DNA from: Neobacillus drentensis | Lineage (GTDB): Bacteria; Bacillota; Bacilli; Bacillales; Cytobacillaceae | Assembly: GCF_021560175.1 (NCBI RefSeq) | Contig: NZ_CP091110.1 | Coordinates: forward strand, 2,222,001 to 2,286,000 | Reading direction: 5' to 3' | Length of the DNA: 64,000 nt | Shown: positions 1 through 8,244 of the stretch, piece after piece | How positions within the stretch are numbered: the stretch's first letter is position 1 | How the letters are laid out: every line of letters starts with the position of its first letter | Position numbers and translations under genes: made by a program | The notes under the pieces: generated by a model | Databases searched by the model: none | What the model saw: only the letters and a program-made list of their open reading frames with translations | What the model was told of the DNA's origin: nothing

Positions 1-1
1 T

Positions 2-862
2 GCCGGGAAAAAGGATATGAAACAGGCACTCGGGGTCGCTGTCCCGATTCTATCATCCAATATTTCAAATTTAATGATTGTCCAAACACAAAGAAGCGGC
101 CATGCAAAGGAGCTTTGTCAGCTGCATGGACCAGATGTTGATTTGGTCATTATCCTTGGTGGAGATGGTACTGTCCATGAATGTATAAACGGACTATCAA
201 ATCTGGACCATCGACCAATCATTGGCATATTACCTGCGGGCACGTGTAATGATTTTTCAAGGAGCTTATTGATTGAACAGGATATCGCCTTAGCTGCGAA
301 CCAAATTATCTCATGTGGAAGCATGCCAGTGGACGTTCTCAAAGTGGATGATCAGTACAGTTTAAACTTTTGGGGGACAGGATTAATCGCAGAAACTTCC
401 AATAATATTAGACCAACAGAAAAGGATCATTTTGGTAAAGTAGGTTATATGCTCAGTGCAATCAGAACGATGAATAATATGGATCAATTTAAATATGTAC
501 TAGATATTGATGGGGAGAAAATGGAAGGAGAGGCGCTCTTAATTATTGCAGCCAATGGGAATTATATAGGAACCAATAGGCTGCCTTTTAAAGCAATCAG
601 TTATCATGATGGACTCGCAGATGTCTTTATTATTAAACATACAAACTTAACGTTGTTGAAAGAACTGATTACGACAGATATTACGATTCAAGATAATGAA
701 TTAAGCCAGGAAATGGACCATTATTCTGGGAAATCAATCACCATTTATACAGAAGAGGACATGGATGCAGATATGGATGGGGAAGTGTATACCAGAACGC
801 CGAGTCATATTACCGTGCTCAAACATCATTTACAAATGGTAACGCCGAGTGGAAAATGGTAG
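2..862 (+). CDS. diacylglycerol kinase family lipid kinase (5' truncated by window edge)
   Basis: YegS/DgkB-like lipid kinase, which phosphorylates a lipid hydroxyl using ATP at the membrane. The reading frame is open from base 2, and its first residues (AGKKD) match the end of the family's N-terminal NPxAG nucleotide-binding motif. The true start therefore lies outside the window and the ATG at 17 is internal. Further support comes from the glycine-rich motif GGDGTVHECINGL and the PAGTCNDFSRSL motif (family form GTxNDFAR). The C-terminal half contains the DADMDGE stretch typical of these kinases (DGE). About 287 residues are visible against roughly 300 for the family. Which lipid is the substrate cannot be told. 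Family confident, exact role not. Confidence 0.88.
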   Translation, partial: AGKKDMKQALGVAVPILSSNISNLMIVQTQRSGHAKELCQLHGPDVDLVIILGGDGTVHECINGLSNLDHRPIIGILPAGTCNDFSRSLLIEQDIALAANQIISCGSMPVDVLKVDDQYSLNFWGTGLIAETSNNIRPTEKDHFGKVGYMLSAIRTMNNMDQFKYVLDIDGEKMEGEALLIIAANGNYIGTNRLPFKAISYHDGLADVFIIKHTNLTLLKELITTDITIQDNELSQEMDHYSGKSITIYTEEDMDADMDGEVYTRTPSHITVLKHHLQMVTPSGKW

Positions 863-895
863 ACGGCTTTTTAGACGTATATACTTTTTGGGCAT

Positions 896-930
896 AAAAA
901 AGGAGGTATCTTTTTGCTCATGATACCTCT
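896..930 (-). terminator. rho-independent terminator of the HExxH peptidase gene
   Basis: Stem GAGGTATC/GATACCTC around a short loop, followed on the minus strand by a run of six T. The stem includes the last codons and the stop codon (918-920) of the peptidase gene. Confidence 0.75.
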
Positions 931-1340
931 TCAAATTGAAAATACGTAAACAATTTCTCTTGTACATGCTGTTCCCACTCATCCAATGGGGCGTCTATCT
1001 CTTTGAGAAGCTGATAAGCATTGACCCATGCCTTCATTTCTGCATTGATACGATAGGGACGGTTCGAAATCCACTGGTCGTAGTCTAAGTTTCCTTCGAT
1101 GAAGTCGATGAGATGCCCAGTCTCATGTGCTAGGGCATAGAGGTTTTCTTGCTCTGCAATCGGCGGGATTGTGACCGTTAGATCGGGTCTAAAGCTTACC
1201 CGATTTTCGTGTGAAAAATGGACAGTTCCTCCCATTTGCTCTACTATATCTATTAAGCTGTTCATGTATTTAGTGATGTCAGCCCTGCCAAATAGACTTC
1301 GCATCTTTCTTTGCCACCCTTTTTCTCTTATTGATTTCAT
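918..1340 (-). CDS. small ImmA/IrrE-like zinc metallopeptidase domain protein
   Basis: A 140-residue protein with the zincin motif HETGH at residues 72-76, in the context YALAHETGHLIDF. About 25 residues later comes NAEMKAW, where Glu101 is in the right place for a third zinc ligand and the text resembles the E-x-x-A-N-x-F-A region of ImmA/IrrE peptidases. No helix-turn-helix domain, signal peptide or membrane segment is visible. ImmA-type proteases usually cleave a cognate phage or plasmid repressor, but no repressor or mobile element lies next to it, so the substrate is unknown. The start codon is not backed by a clear ribosome site. Confidence 0.72.
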   Translation of the reverse strand: MKSIREKGWQRKMRSLFGRADITKYMNSLIDIVEQMGGTVHFSHENRVSFRPDLTVTIPPIAEQENLYALAHETGHLIDFIEGNLDYDQWISNRPYRINAEMKAWVNAYQLLKEIDAPLDEWEQHVQEKLFTYFQFEEVS

Positions 1341-1488
1341 CTTATCACATTTTATCTTAAATTTTGAAAGTGGTATAAATAAAATTAAATTTAGCTAATC
1401 AATACACGCCACAAACCAAAAACAACTAGATGTACTATCATTTTAAGCTCAGATGACGAACGTTATGACACAATTATCGGTAAAATCA

Positions 1489-1545
1489 TAAAAAACAGCC
1501 CTCCTCATTGTTTGAATGCGTTTAACAATGAGGAGGGCTGTTCAT
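1489..1545 (-). terminator. strong terminator with a 19-bp perfect stem
   Basis: Arms at 1494-1512 and 1524-1542 are perfectly complementary over 19 bp with an 11-nt loop. On the minus strand they are followed by TTTTTTATGATTTT. It ends the transcript of the small gene at 1617-1763. Confidence 0.88.
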
Positions 1546-1616
1546 ATTTCAGTCGGCTGGATTAGAGGACCCGTACTTAGTTTATCAAGCTTACCGGTCA
1601 TAAGCCGGCTGCAAGT

Positions 1617-1763
1617 TCAACGGTTGCGTTCTGAATTTTTCTTACCTACATTATCGTTTGGTGAATCACCAGTTCCATTTTTGCTCTTACTATTAGGCGT
1701 TCCATAGATTTGATTATCCTGTGTTACTTTCGCGCCTTCTAGAAAATCATCCTTTGTTTTCAA
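1617..1763 (-). CDS. 48-residue hydrophilic small protein, function unknown
   Basis: Short gene starting with TTG at 1763, preceded at 5 nt by a textbook ribosome site AGGAGGTGAG (about 1767-1777). It encodes 48 residues beginning MKTKDDFLEGAKVTQDNQIY and ending KKNSERNR, and is very rich in Asn, Lys, Gly, Ser and Asp. There are no hydrophobic or membrane segments and no cysteine. It has its own strong downstream terminator, which argues for real expression. The composition recalls small hydrophilic spore-associated proteins of Bacillus, but I do not recognise the family, so that is only a suggestion. Confidence 0.68.
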   Translation of the reverse strand: MKTKDDFLEGAKVTQDNQIYGTPNSKSKNGTGDSPNDNVGKKNSERNR

Positions 1764-1878
1764 TCTTCTCACCTCCTGAATAGTCTACCTCCCATATTAT
1801 CTGTTAAGATAACTAGAAACATACAATAGGGGATTAGTTAAATAGGCTGTTAAATAGCAATAATTAAAAAAAGCTCAA

Positions 1879-1916
1879 CAAAAAAGGGCCTTCCCCAAAA
1901 AAGGGGCAGCCCTTGT
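1879..1916 (-). terminator. terminator of the Gfo/Idh-ThuA operon
   Basis: Bipartite stem AAGGGC...CCCC/GGGG...GCCCTT with a poly-A/T loop, followed on the minus strand by TTTTTTGTTG. It lies 28 bases past the stop codon of the last operon gene. Confidence 0.8.
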
Positions 1917-1943
1917 AAATTTAACTATGGATTGAAATCATAT

Positions 1944-3035
1944 TTATTTCTGTAATTCAAAAGACACGGATTCAGGACGCTCACAGGTACTTTCCATTAT
2001 ATAGTGGCTGCCGCTGTCCGAGGAATCATGGAAGCCATGCATCGCTTCTAAAACATGATACGCTAATTCCCCATTGGCTCGATATTGTCCGCCTTCGAGG
2101 ATGGCTTTGGCCATATCGGCAACACCTAGTCCTCGACTGTTTTGGGCGTGTCCGTAAGCAAGTGGAACCTCTTTAAATTCATCTTCGTCCCGTTTTCTTA
2201 CTTTGACAGGGCCGCCGAACGTGTTTGGATCTGGAACAAGTATCGTTCCTTCACTTCCATAAATTTCGATTGGAGGAAGGGTTGTACCGCCAAACGCATC
2301 AAAACTAGTAGTAATGTTTCCAATTACCCCCGATGCAAAGTCAATGACACCTGAGATATGAGTAGGAGTGGATACTTCAATTTTGGTACCTGCTTTTGGC
2401 TGGCTAAGTACTGTTCTTTCAGGATAACTAATCCGAGTGAAACCAGAAATTCGTTTAATTGGTCCTAGCAGAGCCACCAAAGCTGTTAAGTAGTAAGGTC
2501 CCATATCAAACATTGGTCCGCCGCCTAAATCATAATAAAAGGCAGGGTCTGGATGCCAATGTTCGTGCCCGCGGCAAATCATAAAGGCAGATGCACCAAT
2601 CGGTACACCAATTTCACCTTGTTCAATCAAATGGATGGCCGTTTGAATACCTGCACCTAGGAAGGTATCAGGTGCACTGCCAACAAGGAGATTTCGCTTC
2701 TTCGCTGTTTCTAAAATTTGTCTGCCTTCCTCGCGTGTAACAGCCAGTGGTTTTTCAGTATAAACATGTTTTCCTGCTTCAAGTGCCTGGATGCAAACGG
2801 AGGCATGTGCTTTAGGAATGGTTAAATTGATCACTAGTTCAATCTCTGGGTTAGACAGTAGTTCTTCTACAGAACAAGCGGTCGGAATAGCGTATTTCTC
2901 TGCTTGAGATTGGGCCCGCTGCACATCTAAATCTGCACAGGCAACCAGTTCGAGGTGGGGGAACTTCGGACAATTTTCCATATAAATTGAACTAATATTT
3001 CCACAGCCGATGATGCCAACTTTTAGTTTTTTCAA
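1944..3035 (-). CDS. Gfo/Idh/MocA family NAD(P)-dependent sugar oxidoreductase
   Basis: A 363-residue dehydrogenase of the glucose-fructose oxidoreductase/inositol dehydrogenase family. The N-terminal Rossmann motif is VGIIGCGNISSIY and the family EKP motif appears as YTEKPLAV; the C-terminal half is the alpha/beta substrate domain. A longer upstream frame exists, but the TTG at 3035 is preceded by AGGAGGAGCT and gives the normal family length. The longer version would also overlap the ThuA gene. It is the last gene of a three-gene operon with the ThuA protein and a second Gfo/Idh/MocA enzyme, so it probably oxidises a sugar or inositol derivative in the cytoplasm. The substrate cannot be named from sequence. 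Confidence 0.88.
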   Translation of the reverse strand: MKKLKVGIIGCGNISSIYMENCPKFPHLELVACADLDVQRAQSQAEKYAIPTACSVEELLSNPEIELVINLTIPKAHASVCIQALEAGKHVYTEKPLAVTREEGRQILETAKKRNLLVGSAPDTFLGAGIQTAIHLIEQGEIGVPIGASAFMICRGHEHWHPDPAFYYDLGGGPMFDMGPYYLTALVALLGPIKRISGFTRISYPERTVLSQPKAGTKIEVSTPTHISGVIDFASGVIGNITTSFDAFGGTTLPPIEIYGSEGTILVPDPNTFGGPVKVRKRDEDEFKEVPLAYGHAQNSRGLGVADMAKAILEGGQYRANGELAYHVLEAMHGFHDSSDSGSHYIMESTCERPESVSFELQK

Positions 3036-3063
3036 AATAGCTCCTCCTAGATTTTGACTGTTG

Positions 3064-3801
3064 TTATTGACTATCTCCCATACCCGTATAGGAACGTATA
3101 TTTCCATAAATAGAATCCACATCGAATTCTTCAGCCCGTTTCTTTCCCTCAGCGGCCCATAAAAATCCACGGCGCATAATAAGAGAAACTTCTGGCATCG
3201 CAACGATATTGGCCTGATGGCCTAATGAACTATAGAACACATTTCCAAGGCCCCAGCGTTTCGTCCAGACAACGGGCATATCCACTGCCTTGTTGGCAGA
3301 ATGCGGTCCATGAAACACAGGGAAGCGGGTAGTGGCTAAGACTTCCACGGACGGATCATAATGAAGGTAATATTGCTCACTTGCGACTTTAAAATCGGAG
3401 ATCCCTTCTAGTAGTGGACTGGAGGAATGTTTGATGTTTACGGTGTATTCCACCCCATCATTCCCTGGATGAGCAACCCAATTGCCGCCGGTGATAAATT
3501 GCCAGTCGACATTGTTACGGAACGAGTCACACATTCCACCGTGACAGCCGGCTAAGCCGACACCGGCTGCGACTGCTTCAGAGATATTGAGAACATACTT
3601 TCTTTCAATTTCACCCATCGTCCAGTGGGGAATGATCAAATCCGCTGATTTCAACTTTTCTTTATCAGCATACGTGTCAAGCGAATTGGATACCTCGACT
3701 TGGAAATTTTCCTCCTCAAGGATTCCTTTAAAAATGTCTGCAACTTGTTCAGGCTGATGTCCATCCCATCCACCCCACACGATTAATGCACTTTTTTTCA
3801 T
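3064..3801 (-). CDS. ThuA domain-containing protein
   Basis: A 245-residue protein with the ThuA (trehalose-utilisation) class I glutamine amidotransferase-like fold. It starts ALIVWGGWDGHQPEQ and contains AGCHGGMCDSFR, HPGNDGVEYTV and FYSSLGHQ, all typical of ThuA-type proteins. No signal peptide. The start at 3801 has AAGGAGTG upstream. ThuA proteins commonly sit beside Gfo/Idh/MocA dehydrogenases in sugar catabolic operons, as here on both sides, and some are linked to conversion of keto-sugars. The exact reaction is unknown. Confidence 0.87.
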   Translation of the reverse strand: MKKSALIVWGGWDGHQPEQVADIFKGILEEENFQVEVSNSLDTYADKEKLKSADLIIPHWTMGEIERKYVLNISEAVAAGVGLAGCHGGMCDSFRNNVDWQFITGGNWVAHPGNDGVEYTVNIKHSSSPLLEGISDFKVASEQYYLHYDPSVEVLATTRFPVFHGPHSANKAVDMPVVWTKRWGLGNVFYSSLGHQANIVAMPEVSLIMRRGFLWAAEGKKRAEEFDVDSIYGNIRSYTGMGDSQ

Positions 3802-3828
3802 GGTAAAAGCACTCCTTTATAGGTTTAA

Positions 3829-4989
3829 TTAAACGTCAGAAATCCGAATCCATTGGCGTTTCTCAATCGATAAATCCACCGCTTCCAAAACTTCTTGGCA
3901 CTTTACGCCGTCACGGAAGTTGGGAACTGGTTCACGCTCTTCACGGAAAGACTCCATAAGTTCCACTACTTCGTGAATAAACGTATGCTCATAGCCGATT
4001 GTATGTCCTGGCGGCCACCATGCTTCGGAGAAAGCGTGGGAAGGGTCAGTCGCTAATACGCGGCGGAAGCCTTGTACGTCATCTCTGTCATCCGTGAAGT
4101 AAACCTGGAGTTCATTCATGCGCTCAAAGTCGAAGATGACGCTGCCTTTACTGCCGTTAATTTCAAAAGAATTCGTACAGCGGTGGCCTGCAGCAAAACG
4201 TGTCGCTTCAAAGCTGCCTAATGCTCCGTTAGCAAATCGAGCCAAGAAAAGGGTAGCATCATCGACCGTCACTTCACCTTTTTCTCCACTATCGCTGCCT
4301 TTTGCCGATAAGCCGGTCATCTGAGAGGGAATGGGCCGTTCTTTAATAAAGGTATCGTTCATGCCAATAACTTCTGTCATATCACCAATTAGGTAGTGGG
4401 CCAAGTCAATCAGATGTGCCCCAAGGTCACCGTGAGAACCTGATCCTGCAATTTCCTTTTGAAGTCTCCAAGCTAGCGGGAAGTTGGGATCAATGAGCCA
4501 ATCCTGTAAGAACCAGGCGCGGAAATGATAGATTTTACCTAATTTGCCTTCATCCAGCAGCTTTTTCGCCAGCATAACAGCAGGGGCAAAGCGGTAGTTG
4601 AATCCAACCATATGTTTAACCCCAGCAGCCTCAACCACTTCAAGCATTTCTCTAGAATCTTTTAATATAAGCGCTAACGGTTTTTCGCAAAAAACATGCT
4701 TGCCTGCTTGTGCGGCAGCAATCGTGATTTCTTTATGTACATCACTCGGTGCATTGATATCAATTAAATCAATATCATCTCTTTCTAAGAGACTCTTCCA
4801 GTCTGTTGAATATTCCTGCCAGCCGAATTGCTTGGCAGCAGCAGCCACTGCGTTTTCATCACGGCCGCAAATAACCTTCATTTCAGGATGAACAGTGTTT
4901 GGAAAGAATAGAGGAAGGTCCCGGTAAGCATGGCTGTGTGCCTTACCCATAAATTTATAGCCGACCATGCCAATTCTAAGTTTTTCCAT
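3829..4989 (-). CDS. Gfo/Idh/MocA family oxidoreductase
   Basis: A 386-residue dehydrogenase and first gene of the operon. It begins with RIGMVGYKFMGKAHSHAY (Rossmann variant GYKFMGKAH, common in one sugar-dehydrogenase subgroup), followed by the EKP motif (FCEKPLAL) and the GDLGAHLIDLAHYL helix carrying the conserved D-x-x-x-H pair. The start has AAGGAGATTACT in front of ATG. It is divergent from an AraC regulator 246 bp away. Two non-identical Gfo/Idh/MocA enzymes in one operon are usual for multi-step inositol or sugar-acid interconversions, but the substrate is not deducible. Confidence 0.88.
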   Translation of the reverse strand: MEKLRIGMVGYKFMGKAHSHAYRDLPLFFPNTVHPEMKVICGRDENAVAAAAKQFGWQEYSTDWKSLLERDDIDLIDINAPSDVHKEITIAAAQAGKHVFCEKPLALILKDSREMLEVVEAAGVKHMVGFNYRFAPAVMLAKKLLDEGKLGKIYHFRAWFLQDWLIDPNFPLAWRLQKEIAGSGSHGDLGAHLIDLAHYLIGDMTEVIGMNDTFIKERPIPSQMTGLSAKGSDSGEKGEVTVDDATLFLARFANGALGSFEATRFAAGHRCTNSFEINGSKGSVIFDFERMNELQVYFTDDRDDVQGFRRVLATDPSHAFSEAWWPPGHTIGYEHTFIHEVVELMESFREEREPVPNFRDGVKCQEVLEAVDLSIEKRQWIRISDV

Positions 4990-5048
4990 AGTAATCTCCT
5001 TTTTTAAAAAATTAGATAGTTATAGATTTAAAAAAGAACTCTTGGATT

Positions 5049-5065
5049 CTAGTGTCGGATACTAG
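5049..5065. promoter_or_regulatory. 17-bp near-perfect palindrome in divergent promoter region
   Basis: CTAGTGTC-G-GATACTAG has one G/T deviation from perfect symmetry. It lies between the Gfo/Idh operon and the divergent araC-type gene, so it may be the site of a regulator of one or both. AraC proteins more often use direct repeats, so the identity of the binder is open. Confidence 0.4.
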
Positions 5066-5167
5066 ATAATTGAAACAAGAAGAAGTTTAAAAGTTGTCTC
5101 TAATGAAGTGGATACCTAGACTACGACAAATGTATATCTTCTATTGGTAAATGTATCATTTCTACGT

Positions 5168-5196
5168 TTGACACAACAAGATAAAACTTATATAAT
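5168..5196 (+). promoter_or_regulatory. consensus sigma-A promoter of the AraC regulator gene
   Basis: TTGACA at 5168-5173 and TATAAT at 5191-5196 with a 17-bp spacer, a full consensus match, 40 bp upstream of the gene start. Confidence 0.85.
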
Positions 5197-5235
5197 CCTA
5201 GACAAAATTTATCCTTTTTGAAAGGGTCAATCTAA

Positions 5236-6057
5236 ATGTTAATCTATGAACCCCACCATTTTGATTTGATTAAAAACTATGAGGTTATCAATTTAAACTT
5301 TCCAAGCCATCTCCATCGTTGTTATGAATTGATATTTGTCGTTGAGGGAGATATGGAAGTCATAATTGAACAGAGAAGTTGTGATTTACATACTGGACAA
5401 TACTTATTAATATTACCGAATGAAATTCATTCCATCGTGACAAAATCACAGGCTAGGGCTAAAATATGTATTTTTTCTCCAGATTATATTCCGACCTTTC
5501 AAAGGATGATCGAAAATCGTTCCCTTGAAAATCCTATTTTTTTCCTATCCTCAGAGGCAGAAAAGATTATTTCTAGAACCCTCTTTAAAAATGACACAAA
5601 TTTACTAGCACAAAAGGGAAGTCTCTATTTATTATTATCAGAACTAATGGTACAAACCACCTTCATTAAAGCAGAAAAAAAAGACTCAGAGCTGCTTCAT
5701 ACCCTGCTAACCTATATCCAAGAACACTTTACCGAAGCGATTTCGTTACACAGTATCGCCGTTACCCTTGGGTATAGTTATAATTATTTATCGAAATATT
5801 TTAATGCGAATGTTAAAACGACTTTTGCCGATTTTTTAAATGGGACTAGGATTAGCTATGCTTGTCATCTGCTGAGAACGACAGAAAAAAATATGACTGA
5901 GATTGCTTATCTTTGTGGTTATGATAACATTCGTTCATTCAATCGCAACTTTGTTAAGAAAACGTTATGTACACCTAAAGAATACCGTGAAAATATACCT
6001 CTGATGTATCTTGATTTGCACCCTGTCCACACTTCTTCAAAGGAATCCAATATATAG
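5236..6057 (+). CDS. AraC family transcriptional regulator
   Basis: A 273-residue regulator. Residues about 15-100 form a cupin-like sensing domain (FPSHLHRCYELIFVVEGDMEV... HTGQYLLILPNEIHS). Residues about 165-260 hold the two AraC helix-turn-helix motifs (ISLHSIAVTLGYSYNYLSKYF and MTEIAYLCGYDNIRSFNRNF). It is transcribed divergently from the Gfo/Idh-ThuA operon and probably activates it in response to the sugar. A perfect sigma-A promoter precedes it. The ribosome site (GAAAGGG) is moderate. Confidence 0.9.
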   Translation: MLIYEPHHFDLIKNYEVINLNFPSHLHRCYELIFVVEGDMEVIIEQRSCDLHTGQYLLILPNEIHSIVTKSQARAKICIFSPDYIPTFQRMIENRSLENPIFFLSSEAEKIISRTLFKNDTNLLAQKGSLYLLLSELMVQTTFIKAEKKDSELLHTLLTYIQEHFTEAISLHSIAVTLGYSYNYLSKYFNANVKTTFADFLNGTRISYACHLLRTTEKNMTEIAYLCGYDNIRSFNRNFVKKTLCTPKEYRENIPLMYLDLHPVHTSSKESNI

Positions 6058-6090
6058 GCCCTATCTCATTGAGGTGGGACCTTATTTTTG
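6054..6090 (+). terminator. terminator of the AraC regulator gene
   Basis: Imperfect 12-pair stem AGGCCCTATCTC / GAGGTGGGACCT with a 3-nt loop (wobbles included) followed by TATTTTTG. Confidence 0.7.
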
Positions 6091-6321
6091 TTAATTTAAG
6101 CCTCTTTTGCTATGGGAGAATCTCAATAAGCGAAGTAGGACTTCCTATAGGGTAAAATACAGGTATACGGAGATAGTTATTTTTTTATAGTGCCGGGTAA
6201 ACGATAGTAAATGTATCTAGGATTTGAAAAAGGGTAACAGAACATATTAGAATGGAGACAAACCATTTCAGGTAGAGATTAAAAAGAAAACTAGATTAAA
6301 CATCGAAAGTTGGAAACAAAA

Positions 6322-7101
6322 ATGACGAATCAAAGCATTATTTTTTTTGATATTGATGGAACGTTGCTTAACCATGATAAAAAATTGCCTCTCTCAACGA
6401 AAGAATCCATTTTTAAATTAAAGGAACTTGGACATGAAGTAGCGATTGCAACTGGTCGGGCTCCATTTATGTTCGAGGATTTACGAAAAGAATTAGATAT
6501 TAACACCTATGTTAGTTATAACGGGCAATACGTTGTATTAAAAGGGGAAGAATTATATCGAAATCCATTAAACATCACTTCTCTTGAAAAGTTAACAGAA
6601 GTGGCTTTACATAATAATCACCCTGTCGTCTTTATGGATCACGAGGATATGAGAGCGAATGTCCCAGAGCATGCGTATATTACTGAAAGTATAGCAACGT
6701 TAAAAATTAGCCGTTTTCCTACGCATGATCCACTTTATTACAAAGGGCGCGAGCTGTTTCAAACGCTTCTTTTTTGTCCAGAAGGGGAAGAAAAACAATA
6801 TGAACAGGATTTTCAGGATTTTGATTTTGTAAGATGGCATCCTGTTTCAGTTGATGTACTCCCAAGGGGAGGATCAAAGGCCCAAGGGATTAAAAAGATT
6901 GTTGAAAGTCTAGGTATTCCATCAGAACGGCACTATGCCTTTGGGGATGGACTCAATGATATGGAAATGCTCTCAACCGTACAAAATAGTGTGGCGATGG
7001 GAAATGGCGAAGAAATAGTAAAATCTGCGGCAAAATATGTAACAAAATCTGTTGAGGAAGATGGAATTCTCCATGGTCTTCAAATGGTAGGTCTTTTATA
7101 A
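6322..7101 (+). CDS. Cof-type HAD-IIB family hydrolase (phosphatase)
   Basis: Cytoplasmic phosphatase of the Cof/YidA subfamily, about 259 residues, which usually acts on sugar phosphates or other small phosphorylated metabolites. HAD motif I is FFDIDGTLLNHD at the very N-terminus, motif II is IATGR, motif III includes the Lys of GGSKAQGIKK, and motif IV is FGDGLNDMEML. A C2-type cap domain fills the middle. ATG at 6322 is chosen; an in-frame TTG at 6310 would add four residues, and neither has a strong ribosome site. It stands alone between two terminators, so its physiological substrate is not indicated. Confidence 0.88.
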   Translation: MTNQSIIFFDIDGTLLNHDKKLPLSTKESIFKLKELGHEVAIATGRAPFMFEDLRKELDINTYVSYNGQYVVLKGEELYRNPLNITSLEKLTEVALHNNHPVVFMDHEDMRANVPEHAYITESIATLKISRFPTHDPLYYKGRELFQTLLFCPEGEEKQYEQDFQDFDFVRWHPVSVDVLPRGGSKAQGIKKIVESLGIPSERHYAFGDGLNDMEMLSTVQNSVAMGNGEEIVKSAAKYVTKSVEEDGILHGLQMVGLL

Positions 7102-7121
7102 GTAGAAAACAAAAAACTTAA

Positions 7122-7176
7122 AAAGCCGAAAAAATAGAGTTTTTTAGTCAAAACTTTTTATTTTCGGTTTTTTTTG
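7122..7176 (+). terminator. terminator of the HAD phosphatase gene
   Basis: A/T-rich stem with the core CCGAAAA/TTTTCGG followed by eight T. Confidence 0.75.
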
Positions 7177-7247
7177 TTTATGGTCTTATTAAATAAATGG
7201 TAAAAAGAGGATTTAATAAACTATACTTTTGTAATGGAGTTGATCTT

Positions 7248-7673
7248 ATGTTTAATCGCATTCTTGTAGCAATAGATGGTTCTAAAATGAGTGAAAAAGC
7301 ATTAAGGGCGGCTTTGGATATAGCGAAGGAAAGATATTCTAAAATTTGCGTGATCCATGTTGAAAAGAATCTAAAAATTTCAGAAGGAATGCCGAATGCA
7401 ACAATCGACCTGCTCTATAAAGAACAAAACAATGAGAGCGAAGATTTATTAAAACATGCTGTTTCTCTTGCAGAGAGGGAAGGGATCGAAATAGAGGTCC
7501 AATCTGTCATGGGAGAACCGGCGATTCAAATCGTCAAGAAGGCAGAGGAAGGAAATTATCAAATGATCGTCATGGGCAGCAGAGGTCTAGGAAATCTTAA
7601 AGGCTTAATGCTTGGCAGTGTTAGCCAAAAAGTTTCTCAGCTATCGCATTGTCCTGTTTTGATTATTAAGTAA
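7248..7673 (+). CDS. universal stress protein (UspA family)
   Basis: A 141-residue UspA-domain protein. It starts MFNRILVAIDGSKMSEKAL and ends with the ATP-binding signature G-x-x-G-9x-G-S (GSRGLGNLKGLMLGS), so it belongs to the nucleotide-binding type. An upstream ATG at 7197 would add 17 residues, but the ATG at 7248 has a ribosome site (ATGGAGTTGATC) and gives the standard family length. It is a single gene with its own terminator. The role is general stress survival, with no specific partner visible. Confidence 0.88.
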   Translation: MFNRILVAIDGSKMSEKALRAALDIAKERYSKICVIHVEKNLKISEGMPNATIDLLYKEQNNESEDLLKHAVSLAEREGIEIEVQSVMGEPAIQIVKKAEEGNYQMIVMGSRGLGNLKGLMLGSVSQKVSQLSHCPVLIIK

Positions 7674-7696
7674 AATACAGCTTTATTAGAGGTAGG

Positions 7697-7730
7697 CATG
7701 GACTCGGTACTTACTGGGTTCATGTTTTTT
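7697..7730 (+). terminator. terminator of the universal stress protein gene
   Basis: Nine-pair stem CATGGACTC/GGGTTCATG with two G/T wobbles, a 10-nt loop, then TTTTTT. Confidence 0.75.
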
Positions 7731-7832
7731 ATGAAAAAAATATTTAATTTACAATAAGGATTTAGTGGTGATTTTTATTACTATGGTGTATTAAATAATA
7801 GAATATGAGGCATTTTTAGTATATATTACGCT

Positions 7833-8196
7833 ATAATCCCCCGAAGGAGAAAGCAGCCAGGAGCTACGGCAGATAAGAGGGGTTCATAACCCCCGAAGGA
7901 GAAAGCAGCCAAGAGCTAGAGCAGATAAGAACGGTTCATAACCCCCGAAGGAGAAAGCAGCCAGGAGCTACGGCAGATAAGAGGGGTTCATAACCCCTGA
8001 AGGAGAAAGCAACCAGGAGCTACGGCAGATAAGAGAGGTTCATAACCCCTGAAGGAGAAAGCAACCAGGAGCTACGGCAGATAAGAGGGGTTCATAACCC
8101 CTGAAGGAGAAAGCAGCCAAGAGCTACAGCAGATAAGAACGATTCATAACCCCCTAATGAGAAAAGAATCAGAATCTATAACAGATTAGAGGCATG
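7833..8196. repeat. intergenic tandem array, 52-bp period (array 1)
   Basis: Six near-identical units and a decayed seventh, with unit landmarks at 7843, 7895, 7947, 7999, 8051, 8103 and 8155, exactly 52 bp apart. Each unit reads ATAACCCCYGAAGGAGAAAG and continues through CAGCCAGGAGCTACGGCAG to AGAGGGGTTC. The junction of neighbouring units makes the inverted repeat GGGGTT-CAT-AACCCC. There are no spacers of variable sequence, so it is not a CRISPR array. It lies between the convergent universal stress protein and glutaminase genes. Two other arrays with the same period are at 24997-25380 and 47180-47625. Confidence 0.93.
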
Positions 8197-8219
8197 GATA
8201 AACATACCATGCCTTTTTC
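8191..8219 (+). terminator. terminator directly after array 1
   Basis: Stem GGCATGG/CCATGCC with a 9-nt loop, then TTTTT, oriented on the plus strand. The nearest plus-strand gene already ends at a terminator at 7697-7730. This one would therefore end either read-through or an RNA transcribed across the repeats. Confidence 0.75.
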
Positions 8220-8244
8220 TTGCAAATGGTTTTAGGAAAAAAAC

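Noticed and set aside
1516-1707. 63-codon plus-strand frame
   Set aside because: It starts in the arm of a terminator, lies antisense to the better-supported 48-residue gene and has no ribosome site.
7833-8196. CRISPR array interpretation of the 52-bp repeats
   Set aside because: There is no variable spacer of unique sequence, units are contiguous and similar along the full 52 bp, and no cas gene is in the window. The same applies to arrays 2 and 3.
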